A stretch of DNA of 64,000 nucleotides, taken from assembly GCF_015221875.1 (NCBI RefSeq), contig NZ_JACYGY010000001.1, forward strand, positions 1,860,001 through 1,924,000. Direction: 5' to 3'. The stretch's first letter is position 1; each line of letters begins with the position of its first letter. Of this stretch, positions 55,578-63,363 are shown one piece after another. The DNA is from Dyadobacter subterraneus (GTDB taxonomy: Bacteria; Bacteroidota; Bacteroidia; Cytophagales; Spirosomataceae). The position numbers and the translations under genes were made by a program. The notes under the pieces are model-generated. The model saw nothing but the letters and a program-made list of their open reading frames with translations, had not been told where the DNA came from and searched no databases.

Positions 55578-58148
55578 CTAAACATCCTGACGTAAAACTT
55601 CCAAAGGTGATTTCGACAGAATTCCCCGACTGTTTATCAGGCCTATAATGACTGTAAGCGAGGATACAAGTAAAAACAATATTAAAACAGGTAATATCTC
55701 AGGCTTGAACTCAGTTTCAAAAGTAAATTTGGCAAGTGCCCAACTGCCGACAAGTGCCAGTAAAATCCCTGTCAATGCCGCCATTGCACCAAGGAAAAAG
55801 TATTCCAGTGCTGTAATGGCAAATATCTGTTTTCTGCTCGCTCCCAATGTTCTCAGCAAAACGCTTTCCTGCAACCGCTGATATTTACTAATCAGTACGG
55901 ATGAAATGAGTACGACTATACCCGTCAGGATACTGAAACCGGCCATAAAACGGATGACGAAACCAATTTTATTAAACAGATCGTCAATTACTTTTAAAAC
56001 AAGCGCGAGGTCGATAATTGAGATATTTGGAAATTTTTGAACGAGTATCTGCTGAAATCTTGCAGAAACCTGAGCCGAAGGAACATGGGTTAAAAGTACA
56101 TGGAATTGTGGTGCATCTTCAAGTACTCCCGTTGGAAAAACAACCAGGAAATTTGTCTGGACTTCCGCCCAGTTTACGTCACGTGTACTGGCAACGTAAG
56201 TTTGCATAACGGTACCCTGCACGTTAAAAACGAGAGTGTCACCCAACGCAATATTACTTCGTTTGGCAAAACCTTCTTCAACGGAAACAGGAATTAATTG
56301 GGAATTACTGTTGTACTTGCCAATCCATTCACCCTGCACGATTTTTTCAGAAGCTGTCAGAGAATCCCGGAAAGTGACGCGATATTCCCTGCCAAAAATA
56401 CGGCGTGAATTCTCCTTGGACGTATCACTTTGGGCTGTTGTCGCACTTCTGGAATTTACCTGTTCCAGGCGCATATTGACAATGGCAACCGTCTCGTTTA
56501 CTGGAAGTCCTTCCTGTTTCGCAAGTGCGATAACAGCATCTTTTTGGCTTGACTGAATATCAAATAAAACAATATTGGGTTTATTTCCGCTTGATGAAAG
56601 TTTGACCCGGTTTAAAAGAATTGTTTGGATGAAAAATAAAGTGCAGATGAATAATGTACCAAGTCCGATGGAGACAATCAGGATAATTGTTTGATTGTTA
56701 GGCCGGAACAAATTTGCCAGTCCCTGACGCCACAGATAACTCCATGAAGCTGGAAAGAACCTGCGAACCAGCCACATAAGTAAGGAAGCCATTCCGGTAA
56801 GGACAATGAAAGATCCAAGAATGCCGCCTGTAAAAGAAAGTGCCTGAATCCAGTTCTGCGTTTGAAGGTAAGAAAAGCCAAAAATAAATGCGATGATCAG
56901 AACGTATACGATCCAGGTTACCGGATCTCTTTGCGATTTTCCTGTGTCTGCGGTATTACGAAGAACATTCAGCGGAGAAATTTTCCTGATGGAAACCAGG
57001 GGAGGCATCGCAAAAAGTATTGAAATGACTAAACCGATACCAATTCCCTGCCCGATAGCCGGCCACGACAAACCGGTGGTAAGCTCAAAAGGAAGAAAAT
57101 CCTTAATGACAATGGGTAAAAATTGTTGAATCACACTTCCCAGAATAGCACCCAGGACTGAACCAAAAAGTCCAATTCCTGCAATCTGAATAAGATAAAT
57201 CAGAAAAGCCTGATAACCTTTTACACCAAGACAACGGAGTATGGCGATGGAATTCAGTTTTTCCCTGATATAAATATGTACCGCACTGGCAACGCCGATG
57301 CAGCCCAGAAGCAAGGCGATAAAACCAACCAGGGCAAGAAACTGAGTAAGATCTTTAAAAGATCTGCCGGTATCTTCTTTCTGACTTTGGACGGTTTTAT
57401 GGTCCAGATCTGCGGAATCAAATCTTGGCTCCAATGATTTTACCAGCTTTTCAACATCCGTTCTTGGTGCAAATTTGATATAGTGACGATACGCAATCCG
57501 GCTGCCTTTTTGCATCAAACCGGTTTGGTTCAAATACTTCATCGGAATATAAACCGATGGTGCAACAGAACTTGTCAAACCTGTTTGTCCGGGCGCTTTC
57601 AGCAATACACCTGCAATGGCAAAAGTGACCTCACCAACTTTGATTGAATCGCCAACTTTTGCTTCGTATTGTAACATCAGCGTTTGATCAACCAGGGCTT
57701 CTCTACCATTTCTAAATGATTTTCCGGCACTTAGCGGAGACGTTTCCAGATCACCATAAAAAGGAAAATCTCCTTCCAGTGCTTTCACCTGCGCCAGGCG
57801 GTTTCCATTATTTTTTGGAAATAAAATCATGGAAGCAAAACTTCTTTCTTCCGAACGTTTTATGCCCAATGAATCAATGAGTTTTTTTGCGTTTCCCGTT
57901 ACCGGCTTGTTTCCTGAAAGTTGCAGATCTGCACCTAAAAGTGTAGCAGCCTGGCTGTCAATGTTTTGTTTGAGATTGTCGCCTAAGGAATATATGGCTA
58001 CCAGTGCAGCAATTCCCAAGACAATGGATGACACAAACAGAAGCAGCCGCGAACGGTTTCGCCTGCTGTCGCGCCAGGCCATTTGCAATAGCCAGGGAAA
58101 GTTTAAGCCTTCTGATTTATCTTCCGAAAATGTTTCTGATGGGATCAT
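55578..58148 (-). CDS. FtsX-like ABC transporter permease (YbbP-like)
   Basis: An 856-residue permease with an N-terminal helix, a large periplasmic domain (about 50-265), and two FtsX cores with about ten transmembrane helices in total (e.g. LVGFIALLLGCIGVASAVHIYI, then the last near 760-850). The layout matches YbbP. Together with the YbbA-like ATPase upstream and the divergent TesA-like esterase, the neighbourhood repeats the ybbP-ybbA-tesA locus of E. coli. It is thought to move lipids or lipid-linked molecules or act as a mechanotransmitter. Substrate unknown. Confidence 0.9.
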   Translation of the reverse strand: MIPSETFSEDKSEGLNFPWLLQMAWRDSRRNRSRLLLFVSSIVLGIAALVAIYSLGDNLKQNIDSQAATLLGADLQLSGNKPVTGNAKKLIDSLGIKRSEERSFASMILFPKNNGNRLAQVKALEGDFPFYGDLETSPLSAGKSFRNGREALVDQTLMLQYEAKVGDSIKVGEVTFAIAGVLLKAPGQTGLTSSVAPSVYIPMKYLNQTGLMQKGSRIAYRHYIKFAPRTDVEKLVKSLEPRFDSADLDHKTVQSQKEDTGRSFKDLTQFLALVGFIALLLGCIGVASAVHIYIREKLNSIAILRCLGVKGYQAFLIYLIQIAGIGLFGSVLGAILGSVIQQFLPIVIKDFLPFELTTGLSWPAIGQGIGIGLVISILFAMPPLVSIRKISPLNVLRNTADTGKSQRDPVTWIVYVLIIAFIFGFSYLQTQNWIQALSFTGGILGSFIVLTGMASLLMWLVRRFFPASWSYLWRQGLANLFRPNNQTIILIVSIGLGTLFICTLFFIQTILLNRVKLSSSGNKPNIVLFDIQSSQKDAVIALAKQEGLPVNETVAIVNMRLEQVNSRSATTAQSDTSKENSRRIFGREYRVTFRDSLTASEKIVQGEWIGKYNSNSQLIPVSVEEGFAKRSNIALGDTLVFNVQGTVMQTYVASTRDVNWAEVQTNFLVVFPTGVLEDAPQFHVLLTHVPSAQVSARFQQILVQKFPNISIIDLALVLKVIDDLFNKIGFVIRFMAGFSILTGIVVLISSVLISKYQRLQESVLLRTLGASRKQIFAITALEYFFLGAMAALTGILLALVGSWALAKFTFETEFKPEILPVLILFLLVSSLTVIIGLINSRGILSKSPLEVLRQDV

Positions 58149-58191
58149 TTTGTATCAAATTCACTATAAAAGGAAATGAAAAACTAAGAAT

Positions 58192-58881
58192 TCAGACAAT
58201 CAGACCAGATGTATCTGAAATGATTTTTCCTCCTTTTATTTTAATGATTCTTTGTGTTTTTGCTGCAAGTTCAAGGTCATGGGTTACTACTACCAGCGTC
58301 GTTCCGGCTTCCTTATTGAGGTCAAAAAGCAGTTTCACAACTTTTTCACTCGTTTCGGCATCCAGATTTCCGGTTGGTTCATCAGCAAACAAAATTTGTG
58401 GTTTATTTGAAAACGCCCTTGCCAGAGAAACGCGCTGCTGTTCACCACCGCTGAGCTGGGTAGGGTAGTGATGACTTCTGTCTGCAAGGCCAACTTTGTC
58501 CAGTAAATCCAATGCTCTTGGTTTTATATTTCTTTCTCCACGAAGTTCAAGCGGTACCATCACATTTTCCAGTGCAGTCAAGGTCGGCATCAGTTGAAAG
58601 TTCTGGAAAATGAAACCAACATATTTGTTTCGCACAGCCGCAAGCTGATCTTCGCTAAGTCCGTCCAACCGTGTTTCATGCAATTCTACTTTGCCGGAAG
58701 TTGATCTGTCCAAACCGGCGCAGAGACCTAAAAGTGTTGTTTTTCCGCTTCCCGATGGTCCAACAATAGACATGGTTGAGCCAGCTTCAACCGAAAAACT
58801 GATATTATCCAGCACCGTCAGTGACCTGCTGCCACTTTGATAAATTTTGCTAACCTGATTCAAATTCAGTATCGTATTCAT
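58192..58881 (-). CDS. ABC transporter ATP-binding protein (YbbA/LolD-like)
   Basis: A 229-residue ATPase from the ATG at 58881 (MNTILNLNQVSKIY), preferred over a longer frame from 58938 that adds a basic, non-conserved leader. Walker A is GPSGSGKTTL, the signature LSGGEQQRVSLARAF, Walker B LFADEPTGNLD and the H-loop VVTHD. It belongs to the MacB/LolD group that energises FtsX-type permeases. It is 43 nt upstream of the permease and divergent from the esterase gene. Confidence 0.93.
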   Translation of the reverse strand: MNTILNLNQVSKIYQSGSRSLTVLDNISFSVEAGSTMSIVGPSGSGKTTLLGLCAGLDRSTSGKVELHETRLDGLSEDQLAAVRNKYVGFIFQNFQLMPTLTALENVMVPLELRGERNIKPRALDLLDKVGLADRSHHYPTQLSGGEQQRVSLARAFSNKPQILFADEPTGNLDAETSEKVVKLLFDLNKEAGTTLVVVTHDLELAAKTQRIIKIKGGKIISDTSGLIV

Positions 58882-59083
58882 TAAATTTTCCGTTGTTAAG
58901 GTTTTTCCGCGACGATGCCGGCGTGATCTTTTTATCAAATAATCAAAGCTGGTTACCTGACAGGAAATATAAAGTATAAATATTATATTTTTACATGTTG
59001 ATTGCAGCCAATTATAAAAATAGGCGGTATTAAATTGTATTTAAACCAAAATCAAAAAAGCTTAAACCGATCGTACCTGACTC

Positions 59084-59764
59084 ATGAACAATATATTTTC
59101 AACTGCGCGATTATTCGTTTTAATATTAGTATTGGCCGCTTGCAACGGTAACAAAAAAACTGAACCAGCTGAATCCGAAAAAGCCGGAAAAGAACAAACA
59201 GTCAAAAAAGGTAAAAAGACCATTCTGTTTTTTGGCAACAGTCTTACCGCCGGATATGGCCTGGATGATCCTTCGAAAAGTTTTGCCAGCCTGACGCAAA
59301 AACGGATTGATTCACTTGGCCTGGATTACAAGGTAGTAAATGGTGGTGTCAGCGGAGAAACTACGGCCGGAGGAAATAGTCGTGTCGACTGGATTTTGAA
59401 ACAACCGGTTGATGTTTTTGTACTGGAATTGGGTGGAAATGATGGTCTCAGAGGAATTCCGGTAAGTGAGACTAAAAAGAATTTACAATCCATCCTTGAT
59501 AAAGTGAAGGCAAAATATCCTGATGCAAAACTTGTATTGGCAGGTATGCAAATGCCGCCAAGCATGGGCAAAAAATATACTAGCGAGTTTAAAAATGTTT
59601 ATACAGACATCGCTGAAACCAATAAGCTTACGTTAATCCCTTTTCTTTTACAGGGAGTTGGCGGGGAAGCAAAATTAAATCAGAACGACGGAATTCATCC
59701 GACTGCGGAAGGACACAAAATCGTTGCAGAAACGGTGTGGAAATCACTAAAAGATATTTTGTAA
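59084..59764 (+). CDS. SGNH/GDSL arylesterase lipoprotein (TesA-like)
   Basis: A 226-residue secreted esterase. A lipoprotein signal ends at LAAC with C20 as the lipid anchor. Catalytic blocks are FFGNSLTAGYG (Ser, here GNSL in place of GDSL), the Gly block GGVSGET, GGND and the Asp-His pair in DGIHPTAEGH. E. coli TesA is a periplasmic thioesterase/lysophospholipase with the same architecture. It is encoded divergently from the YbbA/YbbP-like transporter, an arrangement shared with E. coli. Confidence 0.93.
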   Translation: MNNIFSTARLFVLILVLAACNGNKKTEPAESEKAGKEQTVKKGKKTILFFGNSLTAGYGLDDPSKSFASLTQKRIDSLGLDYKVVNGGVSGETTAGGNSRVDWILKQPVDVFVLELGGNDGLRGIPVSETKKNLQSILDKVKAKYPDAKLVLAGMQMPPSMGKKYTSEFKNVYTDIAETNKLTLIPFLLQGVGGEAKLNQNDGIHPTAEGHKIVAETVWKSLKDIL

Positions 59765-59769
59765 AAATG

Positions 59770-59802
59770 ATGGGAAATCATACAGGTTTAATGATTTCCC
59801 AT
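59770..59802. terminator. Perfect 12-bp inverted repeat between convergent genes
   Basis: atgggaaatcat pairs with atgatttcccat around a 9-nt loop. It begins 6 nt after the esterase stop and also covers the last codons and stop of the convergent 94-residue gene. On the minus strand ATTTTT follows. It probably acts as a shared terminator, although the T runs are weak. Confidence 0.55.
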
Positions 59803-60062
59803 AATTCCAATTTGGCTTCCATAATTTCCTTTTTCGAAATATAGTTGTCAAACGAATCGTGTTTTGTAGTGTTTTTAAATTTCGGTTTAATAACCCGCGT
59901 GATATATTCGCTGTCGCTGAAAGGATCTATCCAACGGTCGGAATCCGCTTCACGCAGGAATATCGAATAGCCCCAGTTTGATTTGTTAAGATGCACATAT
60001 AACCAAACTGATACTTTTACCCGGCTCCCATCCTTACGTTTAAATATCTTTTCGTGCGTCAT
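59778..60062 (-). CDS. Conserved small protein of unknown function
   Basis: A 94-residue protein with a charged N-terminus (MTHEKIFKRKDGSRVKVSVWL) and a mixed beta/alpha sequence. No signal peptide, membrane segment or known motif is recognised. It is the third gene of a leftward group with a 110-residue unknown and a glycine-zipper stress protein, so a link to envelope or general stress is possible by context only. The 3' end lies within an inverted repeat shared with the convergent esterase gene. Confidence 0.6.
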   Translation of the reverse strand: MTHEKIFKRKDGSRVKVSVWLYVHLNKSNWGYSIFLREADSDRWIDPFSDSEYITRVIKPKFKNTTKHDSFDNYISKKEIMEAKLELWEIIKPV

Positions 60063-60101
60063 TTAAATAGCTGTTGTTCAATACTTAAAACCCAAACGGC
60101 C

Positions 60102-60416
60102 TTAAACTAATTCCTTGATCCTGTATTCCAGGATGCTTTTTATGGTATTCATTTTAACTAAAACCGGATCATTTCCATCATCATCCAGAATCAGTTTTAC
60201 ATATTGTTCGCGGATACGTCCGGTTACCTGAAACCAGTGGTCGTCCGCAATTTTATACGTGATTGCTTCCAAATCCTGATTGATAAATTCTTCAAGAATA
60301 TCATTGGCAATATCTTCCGGGTATTTCTCTATGGTATCAAAGATGAAGAACCCGTTTTCATGGCGACATTTAATGTATTTTTCCATAGTCATGACTGAGG
60401 TTTTTTCAGTATCCAT
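60102..60416 (-). CDS. Small protein of unknown function
   Basis: I start at the ATG at 60416 (MDTEKTSVMTMEKYIKC), 14 nt after the stop of the upstream gene; ATGs at 60392 and 60386 are also possible, and a TTG at 60434 less so. The protein (104 residues) is acidic, with an alternating helix/strand pattern (IEKYPEDIANDILEEFI, VKLILDDDGNDP). I recognise no family. Operonic with the glycine-zipper protein gene. Confidence 0.55.
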   Translation of the reverse strand: MDTEKTSVMTMEKYIKCRHENGFFIFDTIEKYPEDIANDILEEFINQDLEAITYKIADDHWFQVTGRIREQYVKLILDDDGNDPVLVKMNTIKSILEYRIKELV

Positions 60417-60430
60417 GTAAAAAAATCCTG

Positions 60431-60970
60431 TCAATCTTCATGAACCTGTCTTCCTCCGAAACCATTCCAGGCTGTAATAATTTCAATCCGGTCTTCAACA
60501 GTTTTAGGTTTGAAACCAACGATCGTACCGCCGTTTTTCAGACTTTTCTCATAGTGTTCCGCATGGTGTTTGGAAATACCCGAACCAACGAGCGCGCCAA
60601 TAATTCCACCCGCAATACCACCAGCACCTGCTCCGGTTAAAGATGCCAGAATTGGTCCGGCCACTGCTATACCCAGACCAGGAATTACCACTGCCGTTCC
60701 TATGGCTGCAATTGCCCCCGCAACCGCTCCGGCTGTTCCTCCAATGGCCGTGCCCAAACCTGCTTTTTCAAGCGTTTTATGCTCAGAATGCTCTTCGCTA
60801 TTTTCTTTTGAAAAGTGTAGCGTTTGCGTTTCATCAGAAACTATAACGGTGATTTCATCTGCATTGTAACCACGATAAATTAATTCGTCGTAAGCTTTTT
60901 GAGCTCCTTCTCTGGTTTGAAAAACAGAGGTAACTGTATCAGGAACGGGGTTGTAATCTGAATCTTCCAT
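60431..60970 (-). CDS. General-stress YflT-like protein with glycine-zipper region
   Basis: A 179-residue protein. Residues 13-50 (VTSVFQTREGAQKAYDELI) resemble the heat-induced stress protein YflT / DUF1269-type N-terminus. Residues about 70-135 form a Gly/Ala-rich double helix (AGLGTAIGGTAGAVAGAIAA, AGAGGIAGGIIGALVG), a glycine zipper likely to insert in membrane. The C-terminus HHAEHYEKSLKNGGTIV is common in this family. It leads a three-gene leftward set. A stress-protective envelope role is inferred. Confidence 0.8.
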   Translation of the reverse strand: MEDSDYNPVPDTVTSVFQTREGAQKAYDELIYRGYNADEITVIVSDETQTLHFSKENSEEHSEHKTLEKAGLGTAIGGTAGAVAGAIAAIGTAVVIPGLGIAVAGPILASLTGAGAGGIAGGIIGALVGSGISKHHAEHYEKSLKNGGTIVGFKPKTVEDRIEIITAWNGFGGRQVHED

Positions 60971-61079
60971 AATTATGTATCAGGTTAGCCACTTTGAAAC
61001 CGGCATATCATTTTTCATAACAATTGTGCCAAAGTATCGTTTTTTGAGCTGGTTGTTTCTTTTTATACGGACAAAAAAA

Positions 61080-61108
61080 ACTCAGAATCCCGGTTAGGAA
61101 TTCTGAGC
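61080..61108 (-). terminator. Rho-independent terminator after the small membrane gene
   Basis: Stem ctcagaat with attctgag around an 11-nt loop, followed on the minus strand by eight T residues. It lies about 25 nt past the stop of the 54-residue membrane protein. Confidence 0.85.
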
Positions 61109-61132
61109 AAATATCATTGATGAAGTATTGTT

Positions 61133-61297
61133 TTAGACGACTCTGTCTCCACGTATCAATCTAAGTATTACGGCAACTACGGCAATCACCAAAAGAACAT
61201 GAATGATGTTTCCCATTCCAAAACTGGCAAAGCCAAAATAACCGATAAGCCATAAAATAACCAGAATAACGGCTATTGTATAAAGAAGATTTCCCAT
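61133..61297 (-). CDS. lmo0937-type tiny membrane protein
   Basis: A 54-residue frame from ATG at 61297 to TAA at 61133. The translation begins MGNLLYTIAVILVILWLIGY, continues FGFASFGMGNIIHVLLVIAV and ends VAVILRLIRGDRVV. Two transmembrane helices with a short Gly-rich turn and a basic C-terminal tail match the lmo0937 family, small inner-membrane proteins often near stress genes. A terminator follows. Function unknown. Confidence 0.88.
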   Translation of the reverse strand: MGNLLYTIAVILVILWLIGYFGFASFGMGNIIHVLLVIAVVAVILRLIRGDRVV

Positions 61298-61585
61298 GGT
61301 GGTAGTAAATTAGTTTAAGATAAAATGTATGTTACGGAGTATTAAAAATAGATGCCAGTACTGTTTTGGCCCTTTAAAGCGTAATTATTCCCCGTATTTA
61401 TATTTTATTCCAATTGGGAATATTGAAATTTTAGGGGAGTTGTAGAAAAAAACACTCAGAAGCTAATAGAATGGAAGAAAACGCCGGAAATTGATAAACA
61501 GAATAATTGAAACCGAAAGGTGTAAACCTTTGTATAAAGTATATTGATCACTTAAATTGACCGAATTAATTTTAAAGTATAAGAT
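61298..61585. other. Divergent spacer, nothing recognised
   Basis: A 288-nt AT-rich stretch between the tiny membrane protein and the YidJ-like acetyltransferase, which are divergent. It must hold both promoters. A TTTG near 61530 lies 20 nt before TAAATTGA, a weak match to the Bacteroidota promoter for the acetyltransferase. No ORF or hairpin of note. Confidence 0.35.
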
Positions 61586-61882
61586 ATGAGTGGAAAATAT
61601 GACGATATTCCTTTGGTAGACAACAAGGAGAAACACAACTTTGAATTTATAGTGGATAATTACAGATCCTTCATTGATTATGTAATTAAATACGACCACG
61701 TATATCTGATACATACGGAAGTTGCGCCGGAGCTTGAAGGAAGAGGCGTGGCATCAGCTATGGTTACAAAAACCTTAGAATATATTGAATCCGAAAACAG
61801 AAAAATTGTTCCAAGATGTTCTTACGTTCTTGATTATCTTGAAAGGCATCCGGAATGGAAAAGACTGGTTGCAAATTATTAA
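61586..61882 (+). CDS. YidJ-like GNAT domain protein (PF14542-type)
   Basis: A 98-residue minimal acetyltransferase fold. The acetyl-CoA loop is APELEGRGVASAMV, and the closing segment PRCSYVLDYLERHPEW is characteristic of the YidJ/GTLF-type (human NATD1-like) family. Such proteins are too small to hold a separate substrate domain; their substrate is unknown. It converges on the CLC gene with a 6-nt gap and no terminator hairpin between. Confidence 0.88.
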   Translation: MSGKYDDIPLVDNKEKHNFEFIVDNYRSFIDYVIKYDHVYLIHTEVAPELEGRGVASAMVTKTLEYIESENRKIVPRCSYVLDYLERHPEWKRLVANY

Positions 61883-61888
61883 GTGAGC

Positions 61889-63202
61889 TTAAAGCTCACT
61901 AATTTTCTTTCCCCGATTTGTATTGAAAACTGAATTTTTTGGTTCTCCAATGATTTGTGCATGATAAATGCTGCTGTTGCCTGAAAACAGATAGGAAACT
62001 ACACATGAACAGGCGACATACACGCCGCACTCGGCGCCAAATAATTCTATCGCCATGAGTATGCATGCGAGCGGCGTATTTGTAGCGCCTGCAAAAACAG
62101 CAACGAAGCCCATACCGGCTAATAAACCAACAGGAAGTGGAATAAAATAGGACAATGCATTTCCCAACGTTGCACCTATGAAAAACAAAGGAGTTACTTC
62201 CCCGCCTTTAAACCCCGCGCTTAAAGTGATAATGGTAAAAACGATTTTGAGTAGAAAATCATAGGCGGGAAGACTATGTTCAAAAGATTCCAGAATTGTT
62301 GGAATGCCGAGTCCGATGTATTTTGTTGTGCCAATTGCCCAAACGCCCAAAGCCACGAGAATTCCGCCAGCAAATGGTCGGAGTGGGGGATAGGCAATGT
62401 AGTTTTTAAATAATTTGCCAGCCTGATGGATTGTTTTGCTGAAAAATGCAGCCGTAATGCCGAAGAATATTCCCGCAATAACACTAAAGAGGATATTGAC
62501 AGCCGAAATTTTCGGAATGAACGAGATGTGATAATGGGTGTGTGAAACCTGCCAGGAATCCGTTACCAGACTTGCCAGAATCGCTGAAAGAAATGCGGGG
62601 AAAATGGAGTCATAACGTAATCTTCCGATCAGAAAAACTTCCAGGCCAAATACTGCTCCCGCAAGCGGTGTGCCAAATACAGAGCCAAAACCTGCACTGA
62701 TGGCTGCAATAAGAAGTACTTTTCTATCCCCTGAATTTAGTTTAAAAACCCGGCTGATCTGCTCGCCAATGGCGCCTCCCATTTGCAATGCCGTGCCTTC
62801 CCGTCCTGCGGATCCTCCAAAAATGTGTGTTGTTATAGTTCCAATGAATACGAATGGAGCCATTTTGAAAGGAATCCAGTCTTTTGGATTATGAATGGTG
62901 TCGATCAGCAAATTATTCCCGCCTTCAACTTCTTTTCCAAAATAATGGTATAATAACCCAATGGCCAAACCGGCAACGGGAAGCAATATTATAAGCCAGC
63001 GATGCGATTCGCGAAGCTCAGTAGCCCATTGAAGCGAAACAAGAAAAAAAGCTGACACAGAACCGACGCAAATACCAAGTAATGAGCAAATGAATAGCCA
63101 TTTGATAATATAGCCCGATGAAGGAAATCGTTGATTGGCTTTGGAAAAATATTGGTAACTTTTAGTTTCTCTGAATTGAGTTTTTTGATCTGAAAAAGGC
63201 AT
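61889..63202 (-). CDS. CLC-family channel/antiporter, probably fluoride-specific (CLC-F)
   Basis: A 437-residue CLC protein with about 11 hydrophobic segments. Three motifs point to the CLC-F fluoride/proton antiporter branch: the usual GSGIP is replaced by EGGNNLL, the gating Glu region reads GREGTALQMGG with the CLC-F Met, and the third region is GFKGGEVTPLFF. The Tyr of the canonical Cl- site is not evident. It would export toxic fluoride. The 5' flank was not matched to a crcB fluoride riboswitch. Assignment to CLC-F is from motif memory. Confidence 0.8.
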   Translation of the reverse strand: MPFSDQKTQFRETKSYQYFSKANQRFPSSGYIIKWLFICSLLGICVGSVSAFFLVSLQWATELRESHRWLIILLPVAGLAIGLLYHYFGKEVEGGNNLLIDTIHNPKDWIPFKMAPFVFIGTITTHIFGGSAGREGTALQMGGAIGEQISRVFKLNSGDRKVLLIAAISAGFGSVFGTPLAGAVFGLEVFLIGRLRYDSIFPAFLSAILASLVTDSWQVSHTHYHISFIPKISAVNILFSVIAGIFFGITAAFFSKTIHQAGKLFKNYIAYPPLRPFAGGILVALGVWAIGTTKYIGLGIPTILESFEHSLPAYDFLLKIVFTIITLSAGFKGGEVTPLFFIGATLGNALSYFIPLPVGLLAGMGFVAVFAGATNTPLACILMAIELFGAECGVYVACSCVVSYLFSGNSSIYHAQIIGEPKNSVFNTNRGKKISEL

Positions 63203-63363
63203 AATTATCCTGGCTTAAAATAAACATAACCAGGCGCCATCAGCTTTTTTAGGGCGGTTCAAATAGGAAGACACCATTTCCTTTGATACACAAATATAAA
63301 AAAACAGTTTAGTCCAGGCAATATTTAAAAATTAAAAAAGGATTACAATATCATATCTGGTAA

